Notes under the pieces: model-generated
What the model saw: the letters and a program-made list of their open reading frames with translations, nothing else
The model's database searches: none
Told to the model about the DNA's origin: nothing
Part shown: positions 1 through 8,593 of the stretch, piece after piece
How the letters are laid out: each line of letters begins with the position of its first letter
Numbering within the stretch: the first letter of the stretch is position 1
Origin: UBA6522 sp965205045
GTDB lineage: Bacteria > Pseudomonadota > Gammaproteobacteria > Steroidobacterales > Rariloculaceae
Reading direction: 5' to 3'
NCBI GenBank assembly: GCA_965205045.1
Contig: OZ242031.1
Coordinates: forward strand, 5,704,001 to 5,768,000
DNA: 64,000 nt
Program-made: the position numbers and the translations under genes

Positions 1-744
1 GACTACGAGCCCGTCACGGCGCGGACCGGCTGGCTGCGGGACATTCCCTGCATCGGTATCGGTCATCTCTATGCATTCGCGCACCGGAGCGTGCCGGTGG
101 CGGGCCTGAACCTGTTCAACCGCATGGTGATGAAGTGTTTTGCGCCCGCGTCGATCCCATTGGGCCTGCACTGGCACCATTTCGGCCGGCCCATCCTCCC
201 GCCGACCGTGAGCCTGGACGACTTCAGGCAACCGGCGAACGACGGCGAGCATATTCTGGTCTACATGCCCTTCGAGTCCGTCGCGGAGGTGGTGAGGACA
301 CTGAACGCCGTGCGCGGCCACCGGTTTCGATTCTATTGCCGGGTCGGCACGCCGCGAGAGGAAGGCAACGTGGAACTCAGGCCGTTGAACCGGGAGGCAT
401 TCGTGGCAGACCTGATCGGCTGCCGCGGGGTCATCGCGAACACCGGTTTCACCTTCATCAGCGAGGCGCTGCACGTGGGCAGGAAGATTCTCACCAAACC
501 GCTCACCCAGCAGACGGAACAGGAGTCAAACGCGCTGGCTCTCGAACGGTTGGGCCTGGGAACGGTGGTTCGCCGCCTAACTGCCGGGGCCGTCTCGGAT
601 TGGGCTGACCGGCCCAATCCACCGCCCGCCAACTATCCGGATGTGCTTGCAGCGGTGGCGGACTGGATCCACAAGGGCCGATGGCAGGACGTGGACGAGT
701 TGTCGGAATCGCTCTGGTCCAAGGTGACGGCACCGCGGGAATAG
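1..744 (+). CDS. MJ1255/VC2487-type glycosyltransferase, 5' partial
   Basis: The frame is open from the first base, so the gene begins upstream; 247 codons are visible up to TAG at 742-744. The C-terminal half has the nucleotide-sugar-binding pattern of GT-B enzymes of the MJ1255/VC2487 family: GVIANTGFTFISEALHVG near residues 143-160, followed by KPLTQQTEQESNA, equivalent to the usual EA..GKP...P....EQ..NA block. The family probably transfers a sugar to a cell-surface or lipid acceptor; the substrate cannot be told. It stands alone here, with the convergent maoC-like gene 110 bp downstream. Confidence 0.8.
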   Translation, partial: DYEPVTARTGWLRDIPCIGIGHLYAFAHRSVPVAGLNLFNRMVMKCFAPASIPLGLHWHHFGRPILPPTVSLDDFRQPANDGEHILVYMPFESVAEVVRTLNAVRGHRFRFYCRVGTPREEGNVELRPLNREAFVADLIGCRGVIANTGFTFISEALHVGRKILTKPLTQQTEQESNALALERLGLGTVVRRLTAGAVSDWADRPNPPPANYPDVLAAVADWIHKGRWQDVDELSESLWSKVTAPRE

Positions 745-854
745 GGCCTGTCAACGCGCTCGACAGCACTCACGCCATCCGGCGGCTACCTGCGGCAAGC
801 GCCTCGCCATGTTCGACAGGCGAGCCGCCGTACTTGCCATCGGTCGCCGATCCG

Positions 855-1310
855 TCAGGAAAAATGCATCGTCAGCCATTCCGCCACCAGCGCCGGCTTG
901 GCTTCGCCTTCCACCTCGATGGTGACCTTGACCTTGACCAGGATCTGGCCCTTCCGCTCCTTGGCATCCAGCAGCCTGACCACGGCGCGGATGCGCCTGC
1001 CCGACTTGACCGGCGCGGCGAACCGGACCCGGTCGAAGCCGTAGTTGACGACCATTCGCACGCCCTCCACCGCGGGGACGAAATCCGAGCACAAGTACAC
1101 GATCATCGACAGGGTCAACATCCCGTGGGCGATGGTTCCGCCGAATGGAGACTCCGCGGCCCGGACCGGGTCCACGTGAATGAACTGGCGGTCTTCGGTG
1201 ACCTCGGCGAACCTGTCGATGCGGTCCTGTCCCACCCGGAACCACGCCGACGTGCCCAGATCCTGTCCGACCAATTCGAACAGACGTTCCCTCGTCATCG
1301 TCTTCGGCAT
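855..1310 (-). CDS. MaoC-like dehydratase (hotdog fold)
   Basis: 151 aa, the usual length for a single-hotdog MaoC/NodN-type (R)-specific enoyl-CoA hydratase. The hydratase motif is seen in the segment DRQFIHVDP, then the A/SPFGGTIAHGMLTLS block with the conserved Asp and His of the catalytic site. It likely hydrates or dehydrates an acyl-CoA or acyl thioester in the cytosol. ATG at 1310 is preceded by a GGAG Shine-Dalgarno about 5 nt upstream. Single gene, convergent with the glycosyltransferase. The family assignment is secure; the substrate is unknown. Confidence 0.85.
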   Translation of the reverse strand: MPKTMTRERLFELVGQDLGTSAWFRVGQDRIDRFAEVTEDRQFIHVDPVRAAESPFGGTIAHGMLTLSMIVYLCSDFVPAVEGVRMVVNYGFDRVRFAAPVKSGRRIRAVVRLLDAKERKGQILVKVKVTIEVEGEAKPALVAEWLTMHFS

Positions 1311-1474
1311 TCAGATCTCCACTGCGCGGCGACCACCCTGACCGCTGTCCACGTCATGGCGGCGCGGGCACGTGAGCATAGCGGACCCTGTGTGCTTATG
1401 CGAGAGTCCGATTTCGGTGCATGTTTTGCGGTCAAGGCATTCACCGCCACCCTTCGCTCCCTTATCATTCGCGC

Positions 1475-2713
1475 ATGCCAAACTTCGTCAGACCCTTTGC
1501 CGCGCTGCGGCCCGATGCGGAGCACGCCATGGCTGTGGTGGCGCCGCCCTATGATGTCGTCAGCACCGAAGAGGCGCGCCGGCTTGTAAGCGGCCAACCG
1601 AACAGTTTCCTGCATGTTTCGCGCCCTGAAATCGGGCTTGCGCCGGGCACAGACCCCTACAGCGACGCCGTCCACGCGAGGGCCGCCGAAAATCTCGATC
1701 GGCTGAGGGCGCTTGGGCTGGTTATCCGGGACGACGCACCCAGCTATTACGTCTACCGCATGCAGATGGGCGATCATCGGCAGACCGGCGTGGCGCTGAC
1801 CGTCTCGGCCGAAGCCTACCGGGCAAACCGGTTCCGGAAGCACGAACTGACCCGGCCCGACAAGGAAACCGACCGGGTGCGTAACATGCTGGCCCTCAAG
1901 GCGCAGACGGGTCCGGTTCTCAGCGCCTATCGTGCGCGGGATGACCTGCGCACATTGATCGATAAGGTCGCGGCTCAACCGGCTTTGTTCGTAGTCACGG
2001 GCCAGCACGATGTGTCGCACACCGTTTGGCGCATTGCGGCACCGGAACAGGTCGGCGCCGTGACGGCCGCGTTCGCCGGGATGGACGCGCTCTATATCGC
2101 CGACGGACATCACCGCTCGGCGGCGGCAGCCCGCGTCGCCGAGGAACTGCGCGGATCGGACGCTTCGGGCACGAAGAGTTCGGACTATATCCTCACCATT
2201 GCCTTCCCCCACGATGAATTGCAGATCCTGGGCTACAACCGCGTAGTGGCGGACCTGAACGGCATGAACGCAGCAGATTTTCAGAGCCGGTTGGCAGACA
2301 TCGTTGAAGTCGAACCCGCTGCCGAGCCGGTCACGCCAGCGAAACCGGCGACACTTGGCATGTTCATGGACGGACAGTGGTACCGGCTCGCCGCACCCGA
2401 GAGGTCGCTGCCCGATACAGACCCGGTGGCATCACTGGACGTCAGCCTGCTGCACGACCGAATTCTCGGGCCGCTCCTGAACGTCGGCGACCCGCGAACG
2501 GACCCGCGCGTGGACTTCGTCGGCGGCATTCGCGGGTCGGGGGAACTGGAGCGTCGCGTCCGCGACGGCCGTGCCGCAGCCGCATTCTCGCTCTTCCCCA
2601 CGCGCATGGAGCAACTCATGGCGGTCGCCGACGCCGACAGGCTGATGCCGCCCAAGTCCACGTGGTTCGAGCCCAAGCTGGCCGACGGACTGCTCACGCA
2701 CGTACTGGACTGA
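1475..2713 (+). CDS. DUF1015 family protein
   Basis: 412 aa from ATG 1475, chosen over an in-frame ATG at 1421 because homologues start at the MPNFVRPFAALRP segment. It carries the DUF1015 hallmarks APPYDVV near the N-terminus and DGHHR around residue 210. DUF1015 proteins are cytosolic and of unconfirmed function, often described as HTH/kinase-like and sometimes found near serine or phosphonate metabolism genes; neither context is present here. It is alone, and its 3' end overlaps the small opposite-strand ORF at 2694-2969 by 20 bp. Confidence 0.85.
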   Translation: MPNFVRPFAALRPDAEHAMAVVAPPYDVVSTEEARRLVSGQPNSFLHVSRPEIGLAPGTDPYSDAVHARAAENLDRLRALGLVIRDDAPSYYVYRMQMGDHRQTGVALTVSAEAYRANRFRKHELTRPDKETDRVRNMLALKAQTGPVLSAYRARDDLRTLIDKVAAQPALFVVTGQHDVSHTVWRIAAPEQVGAVTAAFAGMDALYIADGHHRSAAAARVAEELRGSDASGTKSSDYILTIAFPHDELQILGYNRVVADLNGMNAADFQSRLADIVEVEPAAEPVTPAKPATLGMFMDGQWYRLAAPERSLPDTDPVASLDVSLLHDRILGPLLNVGDPRTDPRVDFVGGIRGSGELERRVRDGRAAAAFSLFPTRMEQLMAVADADRLMPPKSTWFEPKLADGLLTHVLD

Positions 2714-2969
2714 ACCCACAAATCTCCGCATTCGGGAGGCCGGGAAGATCGATCTGGCACCTGGCGCTGTCGGTGGCGAGATAGTGCTCTGAGATGTGTA
2801 CCAGGGCTGTGGCGCGACCGGTGTACTTCTTGGGGATGCTTCCAAGATCGAGCGCCTCGTCGGGTGTTTCCGCAGAAACACTTTCGCCATTCCCTGAGCC
2901 ATTTGTTTCCGCGGAAACTTTCGCTGCCGTACCGGAATTGATCTCAGCATCGCCGGCGGCATCGAACAT
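2694..2969 (-). CDS. Small hypothetical protein with its own promoter
   Basis: 91 aa, not recognised. ATG at 2969 has a GGAG Shine-Dalgarno 6 nt upstream and a perfect TATAAT (minus strand, 3001-3006) within an inverted repeat, so it looks expressed although no family is evident. The N-terminal half is polar and carries two copies of VSAET, encoded by two near-identical DNA palindromes. The C-terminal half, from KKYTGRATALVHISEHYL on, looks globular. Position next to vapBC and the presence of an operator-like repeat would suit a small regulator or antitoxin remnant, but this is inference. Confidence 0.4.
   Translation of the reverse strand: MFDAAGDAEINSGTAAKVSAETNGSGNGESVSAETPDEALDLGSIPKKYTGRATALVHISEHYLATDSARCQIDLPGLPNAEICGFSPVRA
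2865..2918. repeat. Two GTTTC-N4-GAAAC palindromes
   Basis: TGTTTCCGCAGAAACA (2865-2880) and GTTTCCGCGGAAAC (2905-2918, a perfect palindrome) lie about 39 bp apart inside the small ORF. Both share the arms of the ParB-family site parS (TGTTTCACGTGAAACA) but have a CGCA/CGCG core in place of ACGT. They also encode the VSAET repeat of the overlapping ORF, so protein-level duplication is an alternative explanation. Confidence 0.45.
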
Positions 2970-2993
2970 GTGAGACTCCGCAAGTTCTGCTAC

Positions 2994-3017
2994 AATACTG
3001 ATTATACAGACAGTATT
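2994..3017 (-). promoter_or_regulatory. Promoter -10 within an inverted repeat
   Basis: AATACTG (2994-3000) and CAGTATT (3011-3017) are perfect 7-bp arms that bracket TATAAT on the minus strand (3001-3006), 32 nt upstream of the ATG at 2969. A repressor binding here would block the -10, so this looks like an autoregulated promoter for the small ORF. No clear -35 was seen. Confidence 0.5.
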
Positions 3018-3101
3018 ATTTCGTCATCTATTTGAAAAATAAAGGAAATATCAAGTGAAATATAGAGTAGGCCGGCACTCGGAAACCCGGGCAAACGGAC
3101 T

Positions 3102-3467
3102 TCATGGCCGATATTCCACACCCAAATCAGCAGCCAGCGCAGCCAATCGCTTGTCCCGGGTCCAAATTTCCACCGGGCTGGAAAGTGCGGCGGACGCGAG
3201 CAGATGAGCGTCGATATAGCCGATTCCCCGCCCCATGAGCCGATGCCGATCGATGAGGAAAAGAACCTCGGCATCGGTTGCCGCCGCCGTCTTGGGCAAC
3301 GCCGCCAGCAGGGACAGTACTTCAGTCCTGTTTCGCAGGTTGCCGCAGGCCAGTTCGCCGATAATGAGCGGATGGGTCTGCACCAGACTGGCGTCCAGCA
3401 AACCGGCGAGCCTGTCGTTGCCGACTCTCAGATGGTCGGTCCAGACGGACGTATCGACCAGTATCAT
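3102..3467 (-). CDS. vapC: VapC PIN-domain ribonuclease toxin
   Basis: 121 aa PIN-domain protein. The acidic metal-binding residues are visible: D5 in MILVDTSVW, E38 in IIGELACG, D86 in GYIDAHLL and D105 in IWTRDKRL. VapC toxins are Mg-dependent endoribonucleases, usually cutting tRNA or rRNA, held inactive by VapB. The gene starts 2 bp after the vapB stop, so both are read from one transcript and probably translationally coupled. All catalytic acids are intact, so the toxin is expected to be active. Confidence 0.9.
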   Translation of the reverse strand: MILVDTSVWTDHLRVGNDRLAGLLDASLVQTHPLIIGELACGNLRNRTEVLSLLAALPKTAAATDAEVLFLIDRHRLMGRGIGYIDAHLLASAALSSPVEIWTRDKRLAALAADLGVEYRP

Positions 3468-3469
3468 GC

Positions 3470-3661
3470 CTACGGAGAACGTCGGCGGGAGACGGGTTTC
3501 AATTCCGGCTCGGTGGCGCCCAACCGGGCGAGCCGCCGCGCACTCTCACGTTCGATCAACGCCCGAAGCCCCTCACGCAACAACATCGCATTTTTCTGCA
3601 TGCCGCTCACGCGCCGCGCCTCAGCCAATAACCGGTCGTCGATGTTGACTGTGGTTCTCAT
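3470..3661 (-). CDS. vapB: VapB-type antitoxin
   Basis: 63 aa. The N-terminal MRTTVNIDDRLLAEARRVSG segment is the ribbon-helix-helix-like DNA-binding part typical of this VapB family, followed by the toxin-binding tail that ends in a basic stretch. It should neutralise VapC and repress the operon. ATG 3661 has a GAGGTG Shine-Dalgarno just upstream. The promoter with a perfect palindrome lies directly ahead at 3697-3715. Confidence 0.88.
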   Translation of the reverse strand: MRTTVNIDDRLLAEARRVSGMQKNAMLLREGLRALIERESARRLARLGATEPELKPVSRRRSP

Positions 3662-3696
3662 TGCCGCACCTCGAACACCAAGGAACTGGGCATCAA

Positions 3697-3715
3697 ATTA
3701 TACATCATATGATGT
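3697..3715 (-). promoter_or_regulatory. vapBC promoter and operator
   Basis: On the minus strand a consensus TATAAT occupies 3702-3697, 35 nt upstream of the vapB ATG, and the perfect 14-bp palindrome ACATCATATGATGT (3702-3715) sits in the -35/-10 spacer. This is the placement expected for autorepression by the VapB/VapBC complex. Confidence 0.7.
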
Positions 3716-3789
3716 CGTTTTAAACTGCCAACCGGAGATGAAAGACCGGCAGCATTAGTGCGGAATTCAGGTACAATTGGAGTGTCCCC

Positions 3790-4863
3790 GTGGACGATAA
3801 ACGCTTCATAAAGGGACGCGGTTCGCTGTCGAATCCGTCAGGCAGGTTCGACAGGACAACCCGCGCCGCCGTCGACGACGGCTGGGAAGAGCCGGAAGAC
3901 GAGTCGTTCCCGTCGCCCGACCCGCGCACGGAGTTCTTTCGGGACCTGACCAGGAACATTATCGCCACCAACCAGTCTCCCGACATTCCCTTCGACCAAT
4001 CCATCAACCCGTACAAGGGCTGCGAGCACGGCTGCATCTACTGCTACGCCCGCCCCACTCACGCGTACCTGGACCTGTCGCCCGGCCTCGACTTCGAGAC
4101 CAGGATATTTGTCAAGACCGAGCCGGCGGCGAGGCTTCGGGAAGCCTTTGAGGCTCCCGGCTACCAGTGCGTGACAATCGCCATCGGCACCAACACCGAC
4201 CCCTACCAGCCGGGGGAAAAACGCCACCGAGTCACGCGCAGCATTCTGGAGACGCTGCTGGAATACCGCCACCCGGTGAGAATTACCACCAAGGGCAAGC
4301 TCATCCTGCGCGATCTGGACCTGCTTCGGGAACTGGCCGAATCCAGTCTGGTGAGCGTCGCGGTCAGCATCACGACGCTCGTCGATTCGCTGAAGGCAAA
4401 ACTCGAACCGCGCACCGCGTCGCCGCGGGCCCGATTGCACATCGTGCGCGAACTGGCAGGCGCCGGCATTCCGGTGGGCGTTATGATGGCGCCGGTGATC
4501 CCCTTCATCAACGACAACGAGATCGAAGATGTCGTGGCCCGGTCGGCGGTCGCCGGGGCTTCAGCCGTAAACTACATCATGCTGCGGCTGCCGTTCGAAG
4601 TGAAGAACCTGTTCGCCGAATGGCTCGCGGAGCACTACCCGCTCAAGGCCGGGCACGTCATGAGCCGGATTCGCGACATGCACGGCGGCAAGGCCTACCG
4701 GGCCGAATGGGGAGCCCGCATGCGCGGTCGGGGACCCTATGCGGAATTGATTGCCAAACGTTTCAAGCTGGCCAGGCAAAGGCATGATCTGGAAGGCATT
4801 CAACCACCCGCGCTCCGAACCGATCTGTTCCGCCGCCCCTTCGAGCAGCGCAGTCTGCTATAG
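3790..4863 (+). CDS. PA0069-type radical SAM protein
   Basis: 357 aa with a GTG start at 3790. The radical SAM [4Fe-4S] motif CEHGCIYC is at residues 78-85 (C78, C82, C85), preceded by the family-typical SINPYKGCEHGC context. The remainder has the TIM-barrel elements KTEPAARLREAF, GTNTDPYQPGE and ITTKGKLILRDLDLL. PA0069/Rv2578c proteins are SplB-related radical SAM enzymes whose reaction has not been established. The gene stands alone, 75 bp from the divergent vapBC promoter, and is followed by a strong inverted repeat. Confidence 0.88.
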   Translation: MDDKRFIKGRGSLSNPSGRFDRTTRAAVDDGWEEPEDESFPSPDPRTEFFRDLTRNIIATNQSPDIPFDQSINPYKGCEHGCIYCYARPTHAYLDLSPGLDFETRIFVKTEPAARLREAFEAPGYQCVTIAIGTNTDPYQPGEKRHRVTRSILETLLEYRHPVRITTKGKLILRDLDLLRELAESSLVSVAVSITTLVDSLKAKLEPRTASPRARLHIVRELAGAGIPVGVMMAPVIPFINDNEIEDVVARSAVAGASAVNYIMLRLPFEVKNLFAEWLAEHYPLKAGHVMSRIRDMHGGKAYRAEWGARMRGRGPYAELIAKRFKLARQRHDLEGIQPPALRTDLFRRPFEQRSLL

Positions 4864-4911
4864 CCCGCGTACCACAGCAGGATGGGCGATGTTCAGAGTG
4901 CTTTTGACCAA

Positions 4912-4944
4912 GGCCTGTTAACACTCCCGGAGTGTTAACAGGCC
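4912..4944. terminator. 33-nt perfect hairpin after the radical SAM gene
   Basis: GGCCTGTTAACACTCC and GGAGTGTTAACAGGCC are perfect 16-bp arms separated by one C. It lies 48 bp after the radical SAM stop, so it may act as a terminator, but there is no T-tract on either side; a protein-binding palindrome or a small repetitive element is equally possible. Confidence 0.5.
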
Positions 4945-5059
4945 CTAAAGCTAGTCCTAATACAAAATTTCGAAAGTTTTCCAACAATGGAGCGTCTTCG
5001 CAACGACTGCTTGGGGGGCGGTTGCCGCACACAGAGGCTGCGGACCCAAACGATGGTAA

Positions 5060-5095
5060 TTGGTCTAACCGGAACCAACCTTCCGGTTAGACCAA
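5060..5095. promoter_or_regulatory. 15-bp-arm inverted repeat upstream of the TonB receptor
   Basis: TTGGTCTAACCGGAA (5060-5074) and TTCCGGTTAGACCAA (5081-5095) are perfect 15-bp arms with the 6-nt loop CCAACC. The element is about 135 bp ahead of the receptor start in an otherwise gene-free 368-bp gap (4864-5231). Either an operator for a regulator of the receptor or an RNA hairpin in its leader is likely. No coding sequence is supported in the gap. Confidence 0.5.
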
Positions 5096-5231
5096 CGAAA
5101 AAAACGTGGTGTATTTTTACAACATATTCGACAATCTGGAAGATCTTGGTATCATGCACTGTGGTATTGCGCGCTGCACCAGCGCCGAATTGGAATTCGT
5201 TATCAAAATACTCTCCGGAGGATCGACACTA

Positions 5232-7664
5232 ATGAAAACAGCTAAACCATCACGCCTAGCAGCCGCCGTACTCGGTGCAATTTGTGCCGCACCGATTGCG
5301 CAGGTCTTCGCGCAGGCACTACTGGAAGAAGTCGTGGTCACGGCCAGGCGATACGAGGAAAGCATCACCGATGCGCCCGTAGCGGTCGCGGTCATGAGCG
5401 ACGAGTTCCTGCGGGAAAACCGCGTCGATACCATCCAGGACATTCTGGAACTCACGCCGGGCGCCAACTGGGGGCAGTTTGCCAAGGCGCAACCCGCCCT
5501 GGCATTGCGCGGACTCAACGGTGCCGCCTTCGGTAACGCCAGTCTCGAACATTCCGTATCGGTCGTCATGGACGGTGTCCCCGTGACCAAGGCATTCATG
5601 ATCACGGTTCCCGTATACGACATGCAGCGTGTGGAGGTCCTGCGCGGGCCTCAGGGTACGGCGTTCGGCCGTAATGCCACGCTGGGCTTGATGAATTTCA
5701 TTACCGCGCGCCCGAGCCAGGAGTTCTCGAGCAATATTGACATTACAGCCGGCTCGCTCGACCTCGGGGGAGTCAGCGGCCACGTCAACGGCTCGCTGGG
5801 GGAGAATATTTCCGGGCGGCTGGCATTCCATCGCCAATACACCGGCGGATCCGTCGAAGACGAGAACACCGGCGATCTCATCGAGTATTTTGACAATACG
5901 TCCCTGCGCGGCTCGCTGCTGATCGAGCCCAGCGACAACTTTTCGGCGTTCATCAAGGCCGAAATCATCACCGATGAGGAGTTTCCGACCTCTCGAACCG
6001 GCAAGGTAGAGGGCGCGCCGTGGCTCAATGCCAACTACGATAATTACAGCGTCAACGAGGACACCTGGAAAGGCAGCCTTGCTCCGGCCCTGGGAGACCC
6101 GTGGATCGTGGAACGGGACATGCAGTTTCTTACCGCCGAACTGGTCTGGGCGCTGGATAATGATCGTGCAGTGACCTGGATCAGCGGTTATCAGACCGGC
6201 GACCACTATTCGAATTCGGATGCCTTCGGAACGCCGTACAACCTTCGCGAACAGGCCGTCTGGAACGATGGAAATGTCTTCTCTCAGGAAGTTCGAATCG
6301 ATAACCAGTCAAGCGCCGATCGCCTGCGCTGGGTGGCGGGCGCCTTCTACCAGACCGACGAAGAGCATCGCATCGAGAGAAACGAGACAGAGCCATTGTA
6401 CGGCCCGTGCAGGGGAGGCGGTCAACCGCTCAATTGTTCCAGGAACTCCACGCTCTACACCGATGCGGTGAACGAGAGCACTGCCACCGGATTGTTCGGC
6501 GAAATCAACTACGATCTCAGCGAGTCATTGACGCTGGCCCTCGGCGGGCGTTATTCGACCGATGCCCGCGACCTCGATTTCGCCACCTATGGCTACGGAG
6601 GCGCCATGGGCCTTGGCGGTATCGGCCTGGGCAATCCCGACCCGTCTCGCGATTGCGCCCAACCGGAGTCCCGACAAGGTCTGCCGCCAGGCCAGTGTGG
6701 AACCAGGGAGAACCCGGTCGGCTTCGATGGGCTCAAGAGCGAATCCTGGAGCCAGTTCTCACCCAGGGTCAGCCTGACCTGGGCCGTCAACGACAACAAC
6801 AACATCTATGCGTTGTACTCGGAAGGCTTCAAGGCTGGCGGGTTCCAGCACGACGCGCGCGCGCCCAGCAACCTCGATGTCGTTCTCTACGCCGAGACCG
6901 CACCGAATTTCGAATTGGGCTGGAAAGGACAGTACGACAATCTGATCTTTGCGTTTACAGCGTTTCGCCAGGAGCAACAGGATCTTCATACGGGCAACCT
7001 CGTACTTGTCGGCTCGTCCCAATCCAATCTACTCGTGAATTCCGAGGGGGTCGAGAACAGCGGTCTGGAAATCGAATGGACATGGGCTGTCACGGACGGT
7101 TTCACGTTTGGCGGAGCGATCGCGTCCTACGATCCGAAATTCCTGCCGGGGTCGCAGATCGCGGCGACCTTCAACGCGAATACGGGTGAGTTCGCGAATA
7201 ACGGTGAAGATGTCTCGGGGCGGCGCCCGACAAACGCCATTGATTCAGCGGCCAACCTCTGGGCCACCTACGACTGGCAAATGGCCAATGGCGGAAGCTG
7301 GAGAATTCGTGCCGACCTGCGGCATCGCGGCGACGTCTGGGGACAAACCAGCGCGGCTGACCGCGCGGCCAGGAGCACGTACACGGGCGAAATCTACAAT
7401 CTGCGCCCGGTGCTGAACAAGACCTCCCTGCGTCTGGCATACACGTCGCCCAACGAGAATTGGGGCGTCTCCATCTGGGGTCGAAACCTCGACGACAAGC
7501 CGGATTACCTCAACTTCGGTCCCGGCTTCGGTTACGTCTTTGTACAACTCGACAATGGCCGGCGCGCCCGGCCCGTGGGCAAGACCGGCCGCCGCCAGAT
7601 TGGTGCGACAGTGAGTTTTCAACTTCTGATCCAAGTTCGGCAATTTGACCGGAACAGGGCCTGA
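5232..7664 (+). CDS. TonB-dependent outer-membrane receptor
   Basis: 810 aa from ATG 5232, preceded by a CCGGAGG Shine-Dalgarno; the upstream in-frame codons lack a signal peptide. A signal peptide (MKTAKPSRLAAAVLGAICAA, cleaved near VFAQA) precedes the TonB box EEVVVTARR, then the plug domain with RVEVLRGPQGTAFGRNA and a C-terminal 22-strand barrel ending in an aromatic-rich segment. It imports a siderophore, vitamin, glycan or other nutrient through TonB energy; the ligand cannot be read from the sequence. It is the only gene of its unit, with two inverted repeats upstream and a rho-independent terminator 31 bp downstream. Confidence 0.92.
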   Translation: MKTAKPSRLAAAVLGAICAAPIAQVFAQALLEEVVVTARRYEESITDAPVAVAVMSDEFLRENRVDTIQDILELTPGANWGQFAKAQPALALRGLNGAAFGNASLEHSVSVVMDGVPVTKAFMITVPVYDMQRVEVLRGPQGTAFGRNATLGLMNFITARPSQEFSSNIDITAGSLDLGGVSGHVNGSLGENISGRLAFHRQYTGGSVEDENTGDLIEYFDNTSLRGSLLIEPSDNFSAFIKAEIITDEEFPTSRTGKVEGAPWLNANYDNYSVNEDTWKGSLAPALGDPWIVERDMQFLTAELVWALDNDRAVTWISGYQTGDHYSNSDAFGTPYNLREQAVWNDGNVFSQEVRIDNQSSADRLRWVAGAFYQTDEEHRIERNETEPLYGPCRGGGQPLNCSRNSTLYTDAVNESTATGLFGEINYDLSESLTLALGGRYSTDARDLDFATYGYGGAMGLGGIGLGNPDPSRDCAQPESRQGLPPGQCGTRENPVGFDGLKSESWSQFSPRVSLTWAVNDNNNIYALYSEGFKAGGFQHDARAPSNLDVVLYAETAPNFELGWKGQYDNLIFAFTAFRQEQQDLHTGNLVLVGSSQSNLLVNSEGVENSGLEIEWTWAVTDGFTFGGAIASYDPKFLPGSQIAATFNANTGEFANNGEDVSGRRPTNAIDSAANLWATYDWQMANGGSWRIRADLRHRGDVWGQTSAADRAARSTYTGEIYNLRPVLNKTSLRLAYTSPNENWGVSIWGRNLDDKPDYLNFGPGFGYVFVQLDNGRRARPVGKTGRRQIGATVSFQLLIQVRQFDRNRA

Positions 7665-7695
7665 AATGTGACTGTGCAAACGGTCCTGGATTCCG

Positions 7696-7728
7696 AAAAA
7701 TACCCGCGGTTCGCTGCGGGTATTTTTT
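7696..7728. terminator. Bidirectional rho-independent terminator
   Basis: AAAAATACCCGC (7696-7707) pairs perfectly with GCGGGTATTTTT (7716-7727) around an 8-nt loop; the A-run and T-run make it work in both directions. It ends the TonB-receptor transcript and can stop the convergent parDE transcript. Confidence 0.85.
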
Positions 7729-7876
7729 GGCAGGTAGAGGGACGGAGTCGGGATCCCGCGTAGCTGCCATCCCCGGGATGCGCGAGTCCATACGGCAAGG
7801 AATGGAAGCGGGCCTTGAAAACCGCGAGTCAAAACTTGACTGACTGGTAACCCGGATCCTGTTGCTGTGTAGGCCT

Positions 7877-8170
7877 TTATCCCGACAAATGCCGTTCCGC
7901 GTCCATCTTCTGGTGAAGAACGCGGATGACGGCAATTCCGTTACCGGCTCTGACATGGAATACGATGTGCCTTCCCACCGCATACTTGAAATAGCCGTCG
8001 CGGATGGCGACCGGACGACCCAGCCTTATGCCAGCCGCCAGTTCATCGCACGCATCGCGGATGCGATCCGTGTACAGATCAGCCTGTTCCACGCCCCAGG
8101 TATCGGCGGTATAGTCCCAGATGCTGTCTATATCCGCGATGGCGGCCGGCGAGTAGGCGACGCGGCTCAT
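7877..8170 (-). CDS. parE: RelE/ParE-family toxin
   Basis: 97 aa RelE/ParE-superfamily toxin. The N-terminal YSPAAIADIDSIWDYTADTWG helix and the C-terminal YAVGRHIVFHVRAGNGIAVIRVLHQKMD strands are typical of ParE, which poisons DNA gyrase; RelE-type mRNA cleavage is less likely given the ParD-like partner. Its ATG overlaps the parD stop by 4 nt (ATGA), a sign of coupled translation. Full length with no visible lesion. Confidence 0.88.
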   Translation of the reverse strand: MSRVAYSPAAIADIDSIWDYTADTWGVEQADLYTDRIRDACDELAAGIRLGRPVAIRDGYFKYAVGRHIVFHVRAGNGIAVIRVLHQKMDAERHLSG

Positions 8171-8421
8171 TTCTCCGTCTTACTGTACTCCGCGCGTTTG
8201 CGAGCCTTGAACTCATCGAAATCGAATGGCTGCGGCTCGCCTGACCGCTCGCCTGCAATCAGGGCATCCTGCAACACCTTCGTCCGCGCCTCGTATCCTT
8301 CAAGAAGGCGCAACCCTGCCCGCACAACGTCGCTTGCCGACCCGTAGCGGCCGGAGCGAACCTGCGAGTCGATAAAGCTCGCAAAGTGATCGCCGAGCGA
8401 CACAGATGTATTTCTCGCCAT
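8167..8421 (-). CDS. parD: ParD-type antitoxin
   Basis: 84 aa from ATG 8421, chosen because it has an excellent AGGAGGTGC Shine-Dalgarno and homologues start MARNTSVSLGDH. The N-terminal ribbon-helix-helix (residues 3-42, NTSVSLGDHFASFIDSQVRS) binds DNA as a dimer; the charged C-terminal tail wraps around the toxin. It should neutralise the downstream ParE and repress the operon through the repeat at 8445-8459. A longer in-frame extension upstream has no ribosome site and is not supported. Confidence 0.88.
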   Translation of the reverse strand: MARNTSVSLGDHFASFIDSQVRSGRYGSASDVVRAGLRLLEGYEARTKVLQDALIAGERSGEPQPFDFDEFKARKRAEYSKTEK

Positions 8422-8440
8422 AAAGCACCTCCTCTGGGCA

Positions 8441-8459
8441 AATATACCAATATTTGGTA
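8441..8459 (-). promoter_or_regulatory. parDE promoter/operator
   Basis: TACCAA (8445-8450) and TTGGTA (8454-8459) form an inverted repeat with a 3-bp centre overlapping a TATATT-like -10 on the minus strand (8446-8441), 20 nt upstream of parD. This fits ParD autorepression. Confidence 0.55.
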
Positions 8460-8593
8460 ATCCATCAACGCTTTTTGCGAGTGTGGGTCGCGCTCGCGGA
8501 ATCCGGGATCGTTGTTGAATGACCTGTCTGATGCGCGACGTTGCATTCAGTCGGTCCAGACCCCGCGTCGGCGAGAGTGATACAATTTTCACC

